In this document: piece by piece, positions 45,466-54,127 of the stretch
How the letters are laid out: every line of letters starts with the position of its first letter
How positions within the stretch are numbered: position 1 is the first letter of the stretch
From: an uncultured Shinella sp.
GTDB taxonomy: Bacteria; Pseudomonadota; Alphaproteobacteria; Rhizobiales; Rhizobiaceae
Assembly: GCF_946479415.1 (NCBI RefSeq)
Contig: NZ_CAMLFY010000001.1
Coordinates: forward strand, 62,001-126,000
DNA: 64,000 bases
Direction of reading: 5' to 3'
Position numbers and translations under genes: made by a program
The notes under the pieces: generated by a model
The model's input: only the letters and a program-made list of their open reading frames with translations
Database searches by the model: none
What the model was told of the DNA's origin: nothing

Positions 45466-46839
45466 TTATCCCGCTGATTTGAGGAGGGCCGCGGCGCGGG
45501 CAGATGCCTCGTCGCTGATGCGGGCGCGCACGCCATGGAAATTCGGCCCGCGCGTGGCATCGAGGCCCATGCGCGAGGTCGTGCCGATGCCGCTCGCCGA
45601 CGGGTCGAGCGCATTGCCCGGCAGACCCTCGATGATGACGACATCCTTATGCGGTTGGAAATGGGTGGCGAGCGCCCAGAGCACTTCCGAATCCTTGGTG
45701 ATATCGACATCCGCGTCCACCACCACAACGTTCTTCAGATACTGGTCCCAGCCAAGCAGGCCGAGCATGACCTGCCGCGCCTCGCCCTCGCGGGTCTGGT
45801 TCATCGCGATATAGGCGTGGAAATGGGTCCCCGACGACGGGTAGTGCACAGCGGTGATCGAGGGGAAGCGGGCTTTCAGTTTCTCCACCACCTCGGCTTC
45901 GCGCGGCACGCGGCCGAGGTTCAGGTGTTCAGCCGAATTGCCACCCGCGACGGAGACGAGCATGGCATCGCGCCGGCGCATGATGGTCTCGACGGTGAAA
46001 AGGTTGTTGGTCGAGCGGTCGGAGGAATAGCCGGTGAACTCGCCGAACGGCCCCTCTTCGACATGCGCCTCGGGATCGATCACGCCTTCCAGCACGATCT
46101 CGGCATGGGCGGGAACACGGATACCGTATTTCGGCGTGCGCACGACCTGCAGGGGTTCGCCCATCAGGCCGCCGGCGACATCGCGCTCGTCCTCACCGAA
46201 GACAAGGCGGGCTGAGGCGGCGATCATGAACAGCGGATGGCCGCCGATCACCATGGCGACCGGCATCGGCTTGCCCTTCTCCTTGGCCATGTTCATCAAG
46301 CGCCAGAGATGGCCGCGCGAATGCAGCGACGTCGCCAGCGAATTCTTCGAATGGATCATCGCCCGGTGGTAGCTGAGATTGCCCGCGCCGGTTTCCGGGT
46401 GCTCGCCGATGATGATGCCAGAGGTGATGTATTTCGCGCGATCCGTATCGAAATGCTTCAGCATCGGCAGCGAGTTGAGGTCAACATCGTCGCCAGAGAT
46501 GATCTCCTCGGTGATCGGGCCGCTTTCCAGCAGCTCCGGCGTGAACGGCTTGTTGGAGCGGGCCTGATAGGCCTCGTGCAACTTGTCGGCGGTCGAGCCG
46601 AGCAGACGGGCGATGCGATCGCGCGATGCAAAAATGTTGCAGACGACTTCAGCGCCGATGCCGCTGACATTCTTCAGGTGCAGCATCTGGTGCTGGCCCT
46701 TGTCCGCGAGATTCCAGATCAGCGCCGTGGCGTCCTGATCATCAGAGACCGGCCGGTCGATGGTGATGACGTCCTCGGGATGCTCGGCCTGGTAATCGGC
46801 CAGGAAACGGCGGACGTCTTGTTTGTGGTACTGGCTCAT
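45466..46839 (-). CDS. UbiD-family decarboxylase of non-ubiquinone type
   Basis: 457 aa. The active-site segment is VEEGPFGEFTGYSSD, unlike the DEGPYGDHTGYYN of the ubiquinone UbiD in this window; this variant is usual in aromatic and heteroaromatic acid (de)carboxylases. N-terminal and C-terminal halves otherwise fit the UbiD fold. ATG at 46839. It lies 87 bases downstream of two amidohydrolases and is separated from them by a strong terminator-like hairpin. The partner UbiX follows at once. Substrate unknown; inferred to be a (hetero)aryl carboxylate. Confidence 0.87.
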   Translation of the reverse strand: MSQYHKQDVRRFLADYQAEHPEDVITIDRPVSDDQDATALIWNLADKGQHQMLHLKNVSGIGAEVVCNIFASRDRIARLLGSTADKLHEAYQARSNKPFTPELLESGPITEEIISGDDVDLNSLPMLKHFDTDRAKYITSGIIIGEHPETGAGNLSYHRAMIHSKNSLATSLHSRGHLWRLMNMAKEKGKPMPVAMVIGGHPLFMIAASARLVFGEDERDVAGGLMGEPLQVVRTPKYGIRVPAHAEIVLEGVIDPEAHVEEGPFGEFTGYSSDRSTNNLFTVETIMRRRDAMLVSVAGGNSAEHLNLGRVPREAEVVEKLKARFPSITAVHYPSSGTHFHAYIAMNQTREGEARQVMLGLLGWDQYLKNVVVVDADVDITKDSEVLWALATHFQPHKDVVIIEGLPGNALDPSASGIGTTSRMGLDATRGPNFHGVRARISDEASARAAALLKSAG

Positions 46840-46890
46840 CTCTCGGCCTCGGTGTTCGGGGTTGGCGGCGCTTCCGGCCGCCCGATAGGC

Positions 46891-46916
46891 AAAACCCGCC
46901 GCCTTTCGACGGCGGG
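46891..46916 (-). terminator. Intrinsic terminator between amidohydrolase and UbiD genes
   Basis: On the minus strand CCCGCCGTC (46916-46908), GAAA loop, GGCGGCGGG (46903-46895), then TTTT (46894-46891). A 9-bp stem with a stable tetraloop and U-tract. It lies about 50 bases before the UbiD start, so UbiD-UbiX-XdhC either has its own promoter or is reduced by attenuation. Confidence 0.7.
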
Positions 46917-46925
46917 CGTCATTCG

Positions 46926-47873
46926 TCAGGCCGGCTGCAGCAGGTGCTTGCCGGTGGCGCGGTCGACGCCGGCATAGCTGTCCGTCAGGCGCGCCTGGGC
47001 GTCCTGCAGATTGCGCGGCGGCGGCGACGGGTCGATGCCGACGAGCTTGGCGATGTTGTTGCCGAGATAGCCTTCCAGATCGTCCTCGGAGAGGTTGATG
47101 CCGTGCGGCGGATCCTTGCAGAGCACTTCCAGCTCGCGCAGCCACATGCCCGGATCGTTCGGCGGGCTGTCCGTGCCGAAGACGATCTTGTTCTTCGGCA
47201 GCTGCTGGGCGAACTCCACGATGCGCGACTGGAAGCACCAGCCGGATTCGCAATAGACGTTCGGCGTATCCATCGCCATCCAGAAGGATTCGAACGAGTA
47301 GTTGCCGCCCGTCTGGATGCCGAAGTGACCGATGATGAAATTGACCATCGGGAACTCGCGGATGATCGGGTAGAACATCGTCGGGATCGTGTACGGGCCG
47401 TCGCCGGTGTGGATGAGGACGACGACGCCGAGTTCGGCGCATTTCTTCATCGCCGGACGCAGCCATTCGAGCGCGCGGTCAGGACGGTAGCCGTGCATGT
47501 TGGCATGCAGTTTCAGCATCTTGAAGCCGTATTCCTTGACGTGGAATTCCAGCTCAGCAGCGCCGTTTTCGGGCCCCCAGCGCGGGTTGTAGTTGAAGTT
47601 GCCGATGAAGCGGTCAGGATACTTTTCGCACAGCTCGGCGATATAGGCCATGTAGTCGCGAATGCCCTCGCGGCCCTTGCGGTTGCCATCACGGTAGCCG
47701 GTATTGCCCGGCGGCGGCTGGATGAAGCCCATGTCGATCCGGCGCGGCTTGCCGTTGATCATGTAGGGGCCGTCCATCAGCTTGAGCATGCGCTCACCGG
47801 TGAAGGGCGTACCCGTATGGCGCCACGCCTCGTCGACGAGGTTGGTCGGGTGAAGATGGGTATCGATGATCAT
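46926..47873 (-). CDS. Amidohydrolase-2 family protein with intact metal site
   Basis: 315-aa TIM-barrel hydrolase or decarboxylase of the ACMSD-like amidohydrolase_2 group. The HxH metal motif is at the start (IDTHLHP, His6 and His8), followed by His in HTGDGPY (about 155), His in IIGHFG (about 182) and the catalytic Asp in FGTDSPPNDPG (about 233). This set is complete for a mononuclear Zn site. It is paired with a paralogue immediately upstream that lacks HxH. Family members decarboxylate or hydrolyse aromatic or heterocyclic acids. Confidence 0.85.
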   Translation of the reverse strand: MIIDTHLHPTNLVDEAWRHTGTPFTGERMLKLMDGPYMINGKPRRIDMGFIQPPPGNTGYRDGNRKGREGIRDYMAYIAELCEKYPDRFIGNFNYNPRWGPENGAAELEFHVKEYGFKMLKLHANMHGYRPDRALEWLRPAMKKCAELGVVVLIHTGDGPYTIPTMFYPIIREFPMVNFIIGHFGIQTGGNYSFESFWMAMDTPNVYCESGWCFQSRIVEFAQQLPKNKIVFGTDSPPNDPGMWLRELEVLCKDPPHGINLSEDDLEGYLGNNIAKLVGIDPSPPPRNLQDAQARLTDSYAGVDRATGKHLLQPA

Positions 47874-47889
47874 TGTTCACTCCGTTCGT

Positions 47890-48813
47890 TTACGCGGCGA
47901 GCGAGATGCCGTGCTGGCGCAGATACGCCTCGGCCTCTTCGACGCTTGCCGGTGCCTTTGTCGGCTCGAGGCCGATCATGCGGGCGACGTTGTTGCCGAG
48001 GTAATCTTCCAGATCATCCTCGGAGAGGTTCAGGCCCTGCGGCGGCTCGTGGCAAAGGACTTCCAGAAGGTTGATCCACATGCCCGGCTCGTTCGGCGGC
48101 GTATCGGAGCCGAAGAGGATCTTGTGCTTGGGCAGGACCTTGGCGAATTCGACGATACGCGACTGGAGGCACCAGCCGGATTCGACGTAGACGCTCGGCG
48201 TGTCCAGCGCCATCTGCATCGGCTCGAACACATAGACGCCGCCCGTCTGGACGCCGAAATGCGCGAGGATGAAGTTGATCTCCGGGAATTCGCGGACGAT
48301 CGGATAGAACTCGGTCGGGATCGAGTACGGACCGTCGCCGGTATGCACCTTCACCATCAGGCCAAGCTCGGCGCACTTCCGCATGGCCGGGCGCAACCAG
48401 TCGAGCGCGCGGTCCGGGCGGTAGGCGTGCATGTTCGCCTGCAGCTGGACCATCTTGAAATCGAATTCCTTGGCATAGCGTTCGATCTCGTCGACGCCGT
48501 TCTGCACGCCGTAGCGCGGATTGTAGACGAAGCAGCCGAGGAAGCGGTCGGGATGCTCGGTCACCATCTTTTCCGTATAGCCCATGTACTGGCGGATGGC
48601 GGCCTTGCCTTCCAGGTCCATGATCTCGTGCGTGTAGATGGTGTTGCCCTGCGGCGGCTGGATGAAAGCCTTGTCCACACGGCGCGGCTTGCCGTTCACA
48701 TAATACGGGCCGTCCATCATCTTCAAAAGCTTGTCGCCGGTGAAGGGCGGTCCATCGTGGCGCCAAGCCAGGTCCACCAGGTCGGTGGGGTAGCAGCTTA
48801 GGTCGATTATCAT
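47890..48813 (-). CDS. Amidohydrolase-2 paralogue lacking the HxH metal motif
   Basis: 307 aa and clearly homologous along its length to the downstream amidohydrolase (shared GPYxxNGKPRR, HxGDGPYxIPT and DDLExYLGNN stretches). The N-terminus reads IIDLSCYP where the partner has IIDTHLHP, so both metal His are replaced (Ser and Tyr). The later His in HTGDG and HFG and the Asp in FGSDTPPNEPG remain. ATG at 48813 has GGAGAACAGG upstream. It may have lost activity, changed metal, or act as a partner subunit of its neighbour. Confidence 0.85.
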   Translation of the reverse strand: MIIDLSCYPTDLVDLAWRHDGPPFTGDKLLKMMDGPYYVNGKPRRVDKAFIQPPQGNTIYTHEIMDLEGKAAIRQYMGYTEKMVTEHPDRFLGCFVYNPRYGVQNGVDEIERYAKEFDFKMVQLQANMHAYRPDRALDWLRPAMRKCAELGLMVKVHTGDGPYSIPTEFYPIVREFPEINFILAHFGVQTGGVYVFEPMQMALDTPSVYVESGWCLQSRIVEFAKVLPKHKILFGSDTPPNEPGMWINLLEVLCHEPPQGLNLSEDDLEDYLGNNVARMIGLEPTKAPASVEEAEAYLRQHGISLAA

Positions 48814-49212
48814 TCCTGTTCTCCTGTCGTAGAGGGTCCGGTCGATGCGGGGCCGCGCGATGAACGCCATGCCGGCGGGTGCCGGGCGTGGATCCGCGAA
48901 CTCAGGAAACGCCGATGACGGAGAAGAACGGCCGGGGCCCGAAACGGGGCACAAACGGCGGGTGTTCCTTTCGTAGTCAGCATCGACATCGCAGCCTCAT
49001 CTTCCAACAGACGGCGAGCAATTGTCAGTGCTTCTACTCGAAGCCGAAAAGACCATGACGGCCGCTTTATGTCAATAAAAATATCAATCTAAGCCGTTAT
49101 TTTTAAAAGATATTTCTAGAAAAACGCCAGCGACCGCCCGCGCGCTGGAGGGTGCGCGGGCGGTTCAGACAGAAGGTCTTGAGCTAGGCTCGAAGCGGCA
49201 GGAGAAGCGCCG
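48814..49212. other. 399-base gap: terminator and likely promoter between CobW-type gene and amidohydrolases
   Basis: No gene. It holds the strong hairpin at 49133-49164 behind the GTPase gene and an AT-rich tract (49070-49130) where a promoter for the amidohydrolase operon would fit. A clear -35/-10 pair is not obvious. Confidence 0.4.
49133..49164 (-). terminator. Terminator hairpin after the CobW-type GTPase gene
   Basis: ACCGCCCGCGC (49133-49143), 10-base loop, GCGCGGGCGGT (49154-49164): perfect 11-bp stem. On the minus strand TTTTT follows after 8 bases, so it can end the xdh-cobW transcript. Confidence 0.6.
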
Positions 49213-50394
49213 CTAGGCGGCCAGGCATGCGCGCAAGTTTCTGTCGATGCCGTCACGGTCGAGGTTGCGGCCGATGAAGACGAATTTCGACTTCGGCGCA
49301 TCCTCGCCCCAGGCGTGATCCGGTCGGAAATCGACCAGCTTGTGCACCGCCTGGAGCACGAAGAACCGGTCATCGTTCGCCACCGAGACGATGCCCTTGG
49401 TGCGGAAGATGTCGTCGCCGTGTTCGCCGAGATAGTCCTTCAGGAAGCCCGCCAGCTTCTCGCCGTCGAAGGACTGCGGATAGACGAAGGAATGGGACTT
49501 CACCGTTGCATCGTGGCTATGCGGGCGTAGCGCCGTTACCGGTGCATGATCATGTTTGTCACCGTGATCATGGTGATGGTCCGGGTTGTCGCAGGCCGCG
49601 TCGTGGCATTCGATGTGATGCCCATGGTCGTGGTCGGGATGGGCACAAGCCGCGTCCTGGCAATCATGGCTGTGATGGCCATGCGCGTCGCGGTCGTCAT
49701 CCATATCGATGTCGAGGATTTCCGCGCGCTCGCGCACGTAGGAGGGGCGAAAACCTTTGACGCCTAGGATGTTGGACAGATCCACCTGGCCATAGGTCGA
49801 GCGCAGGATCGGCGCCGTCTGGTTGAGCTTGCGCAGCGAACCCTCCAGCTCGCCGAGGCCTTCCTCGGAGGCGAGGTCGACCTTGTTGACGAGGATGCGG
49901 TCGGCCGCGACGATCTGGTTGACCGCCTGGTTGTCGCTGCCGTCGAGCACCGGGTCGTAGAGGTGCTGGTCGATATGCATGGCATCGACCAGCGTCACGA
50001 TGGCGTCGAGCTCTACCTCGTCGGCGACACTGCGGTCGACGAAGAAGGCGGTGGCGACCGGGGTCGGATCGGCGAGGCCCGAGGTCTCGACGATGATATG
50101 GTCGAACTTGTCCTTGTGGCTGAGCAGCTTCTTCATCACGTCGATGAGGTCGTTGCGCACATCGACGAAGCAGCAAATGCAGCCGTTTTGCATCTGGAAG
50201 ATTTCCTCGTCGGAGGCGAGCACCAAGTCGCTGTCGACGTCCACTTCCCCGAACTCGTTTTCGATCACCGCGATGCGGTGGCCGTGGCGTTCGGTGAGGA
50301 TGTAATTGAGCAGCGTCGTCTTTCCCGATCCGAGGAAGCCGGTGAGGATCGTGATCGGGAGTTTCTTGCTGGCTGGTTCGATGTGCATGTTCAT
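49213..50394 (-). CDS. COG0523/CobW-type G3E GTPase metallochaperone with duplicated Cys/His metal motif
   Basis: 393 aa. Walker A GFLGSGKTT (19-27), the metal-binding CICC (72-75) within NGCICCFVD, and NKVD (170-173) are present, followed by a C-terminal CobW_C domain. Between them, residues 238-283 are extremely rich in His, with a tandem repeat: C-Q-D-A-A-C at 245-250 and C-H-D-A-A-C at 263-268, each followed by x-x-P-D-H and His/Asp. The start overlaps the Mo-subunit stop (ATGA), so it is coupled to the hydroxylase. The family inserts metals (Zn, Co, Fe) into partner enzymes; here the nearby Zn-type amidohydrolases are a possible client. Confidence 0.88.
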   Translation of the reverse strand: MNMHIEPASKKLPITILTGFLGSGKTTLLNYILTERHGHRIAVIENEFGEVDVDSDLVLASDEEIFQMQNGCICCFVDVRNDLIDVMKKLLSHKDKFDHIIVETSGLADPTPVATAFFVDRSVADEVELDAIVTLVDAMHIDQHLYDPVLDGSDNQAVNQIVAADRILVNKVDLASEEGLGELEGSLRKLNQTAPILRSTYGQVDLSNILGVKGFRPSYVRERAEILDIDMDDDRDAHGHHSHDCQDAACAHPDHDHGHHIECHDAACDNPDHHHDHGDKHDHAPVTALRPHSHDATVKSHSFVYPQSFDGEKLAGFLKDYLGEHGDDIFRTKGIVSVANDDRFFVLQAVHKLVDFRPDHAWGEDAPKSKFVFIGRNLDRDGIDRNLRACLAA

Positions 50395-52697
50395 ACGCCC
50401 TTCTCCCTCAAGGCTTTCAGAATGTCTTCCGGGGTGATCGGATAGTGGTGGAAGCGGACGCCGATGGCGTCGTAGATGGCATTGGCGATCGACGGGCCGA
50501 TGGCGATGATCGGGTCTTCGCCAACGCCCTTGGCGCCCCAGGGGCCGCCCGGATCGGGTGCTGCTTCCAGGATGATCGTCTCGATGTCCGGCATGTCCAT
50601 GGAGAGCGGCATCTTGTAGTCGACGAGGCCGGCATTGAGCGATCGGCCGGTCTTCTTGTCGATGATGTAGTCCTCGGTCAGGGTATGGCCGATGCCCTGC
50701 TGGATGCCGCCTTCGATCTGGCCTTGCGCGGCGATCGGGTGGATGACCCGGCCGATATCGTGCACCGGCACGACGCGCTTGACCTCGACGATGCCCGTTT
50801 CCGTATCGACATCCACTTCGGTGAAATGGGCGGCGAAGGAGTAGGACTTCGTCGGCTCGTAGGTGCCGTTGGCCACGATATTGGCCGCGGGAATGCCGCG
50901 GGACGGCCCCATGGCTTCGGCAACCGTCATGAAACGGCCCGGTTCGGCCGTGACGAAGACCTGGCCGTCGGTGAGGTCGAGTTCGTCGGCCTTGACCTGA
51001 AGTTTCATCGCAGCGCGTTCGAGAACGGCGGCACGAACCTTGGTGGCGGCCATCTTGGCGGCGGTGCCGACGAGATAGGTCGTGTGGCTGGCGAAGGCGC
51101 CGATGTCCCACGGCACCACGTCCGTATCGCCGTGGATGACGCCGACATCTTCGAAGCGCACCCCGAGTTCTTCGGCGACGATCTGCGCCAGCGCGGTGTG
51201 TGCGCCGGTGCCGAGGCCGGCAGCCCCCGTGAGCAGCGTCACCGTGCCGTCCTCGTTGACCTTCACGGTCGCATTGCCCTGCTCCTTGATGCCCGGATAG
51301 GCAGAGGAGCCGTGCATTTCGCAGCCGGTGCCCCAGCCCTTGCGGATATGCGGGCGCTTCGGGTCGGGCGTGCGGTCCCGGTTACGGATCGATTTCCAGT
51401 CGAGCACGTCCATGCCGTGCTGGAGGCAGATTTCCAGGCCGTGGCCGACGATCGGGTGACCCGAGGGCGCGATATCGCCCGCCCGCACCACGTTCTTCAG
51501 CTTCAATTCCGCCGGATCCATGCCGAGCCGCTCGGCGGCTTCGTCCATCTGGATATCGAGCGGATAGTAGCTCTGCACCACACCATAGCCGCGGAAGGCA
51601 CCGTTGATCGGCGTATTGGTATAGAGGCAGCGCCCTTCCAGCCGGACGTTCTCGCAACGATACAGCGACGTCGCGGCAGTGGTGCCGACGATGGTGACGC
51701 CCGGACCGTGCGAGCCGTAGGCGCCGGAATCGTAGACCAGCTTCATGTCGCGGGCGACGAGCGTGCCGTCGTTCTTGAAGCCCTGCTTGAGCCAGATCCG
51801 GCAGGGATGGCGCGAGCGGCCGGCGACGAAGGTCTCGTGGCGGGTGAACTCCATCTTCACCGGCCGGCGCGTTTCCTTCGCCAGTAGCGCGCAGAGGAAT
51901 TCATGCTGGAAGCAATCCTGCTTGGCGCCGAAACCGCCGCCCATGTGATCGACCAGCACGCGCACCTTGGTGAGCGGCAGGCCCAGCACTTCGGCCAGGA
52001 TGCCGCGTACCATGAAGGAGGACTGCGTCGAGGTCCAGAAGGTCAGCTTGTTGGAGCCGTCCCAGTCGGCGATGCAGACATTCGGTTCCATATAGGCCGG
52101 ATGCGGACGGCCGCCGGAGAAGGTGCCCTCAAGGATGAAATCCGCCTGGGCGAAACCGGCCTCGACATCGCCACGGTTGACACGCACCGGATCGAGCACG
52201 AGATTGCCGCCGGGGCCGACATCGTGGATGAGCGGCGCGCCCGGAAGGGCGGCGTCCTCCGGTTCGAAAACCGCCGGCAGGGCCTCGTATTCGACCTCGA
52301 TCAGGTCGAGCGCCTCGTCAGCAATCTCCTCGCTGATCGCAGCAACGGCAGCGACGCCCTCGCCCCAGAAGCGCACCTTGTCGTCGAGAATGTACTGGTC
52401 CTTGGTGCAGGAGGCCGAGCGCGGATGCGGCGAGCCGTAATGCAGCACGCGCGGCACGTTTTCATGGGTCAGCACGGCCTTGACGCCGGGATAGGCGAGC
52501 GCCTTGCTGACATCGATGCTCTTGATGCGGGCATGGGCGATCGCGGCGCGCTTGATCTTGCCATGCAGCATGCCGGCGAGCTTGACGTCGCCGGTATATT
52601 CGGCCTCGCCCGTCACCTTTTCCAGCACGTCGTCGCGCTTGACGCTCTTGCCGACGATCTTGAATTCGCGCTCTTCGATAGGGGTGTTGATGTTCAT
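50391..52697 (-). CDS. Xanthine dehydrogenase-family molybdopterin subunit
   Basis: 768 aa. Moco-binding regions include HMGGGFGAK (about 245), GAFRGYGVVQ (about 350) and the catalytic GVGE (in GPWGAKGVGEDP, about 720), so the base-catalytic Glu is present. It lacks the AYRGAGRPE of CO dehydrogenase and the RFGGKE signature seen in classical XDH, so substrate specificity differs. It forms a CoxLMS-type set with the two smaller subunits upstream, all joined by ATGA overlaps. Substrate unknown; likely a nitrogen heterocycle given NCS2 and amidohydrolases next door. Confidence 0.88.
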   Translation of the reverse strand: MNINTPIEEREFKIVGKSVKRDDVLEKVTGEAEYTGDVKLAGMLHGKIKRAAIAHARIKSIDVSKALAYPGVKAVLTHENVPRVLHYGSPHPRSASCTKDQYILDDKVRFWGEGVAAVAAISEEIADEALDLIEVEYEALPAVFEPEDAALPGAPLIHDVGPGGNLVLDPVRVNRGDVEAGFAQADFILEGTFSGGRPHPAYMEPNVCIADWDGSNKLTFWTSTQSSFMVRGILAEVLGLPLTKVRVLVDHMGGGFGAKQDCFQHEFLCALLAKETRRPVKMEFTRHETFVAGRSRHPCRIWLKQGFKNDGTLVARDMKLVYDSGAYGSHGPGVTIVGTTAATSLYRCENVRLEGRCLYTNTPINGAFRGYGVVQSYYPLDIQMDEAAERLGMDPAELKLKNVVRAGDIAPSGHPIVGHGLEICLQHGMDVLDWKSIRNRDRTPDPKRPHIRKGWGTGCEMHGSSAYPGIKEQGNATVKVNEDGTVTLLTGAAGLGTGAHTALAQIVAEELGVRFEDVGVIHGDTDVVPWDIGAFASHTTYLVGTAAKMAATKVRAAVLERAAMKLQVKADELDLTDGQVFVTAEPGRFMTVAEAMGPSRGIPAANIVANGTYEPTKSYSFAAHFTEVDVDTETGIVEVKRVVPVHDIGRVIHPIAAQGQIEGGIQQGIGHTLTEDYIIDKKTGRSLNAGLVDYKMPLSMDMPDIETIILEAAPDPGGPWGAKGVGEDPIIAIGPSIANAIYDAIGVRFHHYPITPEDILKALREKGV

Positions 52698-53176
52698 GAT
52701 CTTGCAGCCTCCATCTCGAGCGCGGCGGATTTGATCGCGTCGAAAATCTTGGTGTAACCGGTGCAGCGGCAGATATTGCCGCTCAGGCCGAAACGGATGT
52801 CTTCGTCGGTCGGGCGCGGATTGTCGTCGAGCAGCTTCTTGGCCATCATCAGGATGCCCGGCGTGCAGAAGCCGCATTGCGAGGCGCCGTGACGCATGAA
52901 GGCGTCCTGCAGCGGATGCAGCGTATCGACGCCCGGCTGAAGCCCCTCGATCGTCTCGACCGTGCGGCCCTCGGCCTCGACGGCGAGCATCAGACAGGCA
53001 TTGACCGGCTGGCCGTCGACGATGACGGTGCAGGCGCCGCAATCGCCGACGTCGCAGCCCTTTTTGGTGCCGGTGAGACCGACGTCGTCGCGCAACGCGT
53101 CGAGCAGCGAGCAGCAGGTCTCGACCGTCATGTCGCGCGGTTCGCCGTTGATGGTGAGTTCGACGATCCGTTTCAT
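52694..53176 (-). CDS. [2Fe-2S] subunit of the xanthine dehydrogenase-type hydroxylase
   Basis: 160 aa with both clusters: plant-type CDVGDCGACTVIVDGQPVNAC (KGCDVGDCGAC...NAC) in the N-domain and CGFCTPG with CRCTGY in the C-domain. ATG at 53176 overlaps the FAD-subunit stop. It carries electrons from Mo to FAD. Confidence 0.93.
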   Translation of the reverse strand: MKRIVELTINGEPRDMTVETCCSLLDALRDDVGLTGTKKGCDVGDCGACTVIVDGQPVNACLMLAVEAEGRTVETIEGLQPGVDTLHPLQDAFMRHGASQCGFCTPGILMMAKKLLDDNPRPTDEDIRFGLSGNICRCTGYTKIFDAIKSAALEMEAARS

Positions 53177-54036
53177 GCTGATGCCTCCAATGCCTGGTTG
53201 ATCGCGCGGCCAGTCAGAACGCCGACCATGTCGCGGCGGTAATCGGCGCTGGCGCGCACGTTGCTGATCGGCGTGCACTCTTCCATCGCCTTGTCGGCGG
53301 CGCTCTTGACGGTCGCCGCGTCGAGCCGCGTGCCGCGCAGCATGGCTTCAGCCGCGGGTGCCCGCAGGACGGTCGCGCCGACGGCGCCGAGCGCGATGCG
53401 GATATCGCTGCACACGCCGTCATCCATGGAGAGGCTGACGGCGACGCCGACGGTGGAAAGCTCCATCGCCTTGCGGCGGCCGTGCTTGATATAAGCCTTG
53501 CCGGTATTGTCACCGGCCGGGGGCACGGTGATGCCGGTGACGATCTCGCCTTTGGCAAGCACGGTCTTGCCGGGGCCGGTGAAGAATTCGGCGAGCGGCA
53601 CGACGCGCATGTTCGTACGGCTGTAGATGTGGATGAAAGCACCGTCCGCGATCAGCGGCGGGATCGTATCGGCTGACGGCGAGGCGCGACAGACATTGCC
53701 GACGACGGTCGCGCGGTTGCGCACCTGGATAGAGCCGAGCGAGGCAAGTGCATCGCGCAGATTGGGATAACGCTCGCGCACCAGCGCAAGGCGCTCCAGC
53801 CGCCCGACAGTCACCAGGGCACCAAAAGTCAGGCCGCGAGTTTCGTCGTAAATGATATCGGAGAGGCCGGGGATGCCCTTGATATCGACGACGTTGCGCA
53901 CGCGGCGCAGCCGCTCGCGAATCTCGACCAGCAGGTCCGTTCCGCCGTTGAACAGAAAGGTATCGTCGCCGAGATCGGTGAGAAGGCGGGAGGCCTGCTC
54001 CAGCGTGTCCGCCCGGTGATAGTCAAAGCGCCTCAT
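53173..54036 (-). CDS. FAD subunit of the xanthine dehydrogenase-type hydroxylase
   Basis: 287 aa CoxM/XdhB-like flavin subunit: FNGGTDLLVEIR near residue 30 and TVVGNVCRASPSAD near residue 110 bind FAD. First of the three subunits in the order FAD, 2Fe-2S, Mo. The gene is 91 bases after the NCS2 permease stop, with a perfect 10-bp hairpin between them. Confidence 0.92.
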   Translation of the reverse strand: MRRFDYHRADTLEQASRLLTDLGDDTFLFNGGTDLLVEIRERLRRVRNVVDIKGIPGLSDIIYDETRGLTFGALVTVGRLERLALVRERYPNLRDALASLGSIQVRNRATVVGNVCRASPSADTIPPLIADGAFIHIYSRTNMRVVPLAEFFTGPGKTVLAKGEIVTGITVPPAGDNTGKAYIKHGRRKAMELSTVGVAVSLSMDDGVCSDIRIALGAVGATVLRAPAAEAMLRGTRLDAATVKSAADKAMEECTPISNVRASADYRRDMVGVLTGRAINQALEASA

Positions 54037-54088
54037 GGCGTTCCTCTTGGATTCTGGCGTCCGGACGCTCGGGCCGGAGGCTCTGGGC

Positions 54089-54111
54089 TCCGGCGGCGCA
54101 TCGCCGCCGGA
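54089..54111. terminator. Perfect 10-bp hairpin between NCS2 permease and hydroxylase genes
   Basis: TCCGGCGGCG (54089-54098), 3-base loop, CGCCGCCGGA (54102-54111). On the minus strand there is no U-tract after it, so it may be an mRNA-stability element or weak attenuator separating permease and enzyme levels. Confidence 0.4.
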
Positions 54112-54127
54112 CTAATAGGTTTTGTGT

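Noticed and set aside
49527..49680. His/Asp-rich repetitive DNA as a possible CRISPR or microsatellite
   Set aside because: It is the coding sequence of the His-rich insert of the CobW-type GTPase; no regular repeat-spacer layout.
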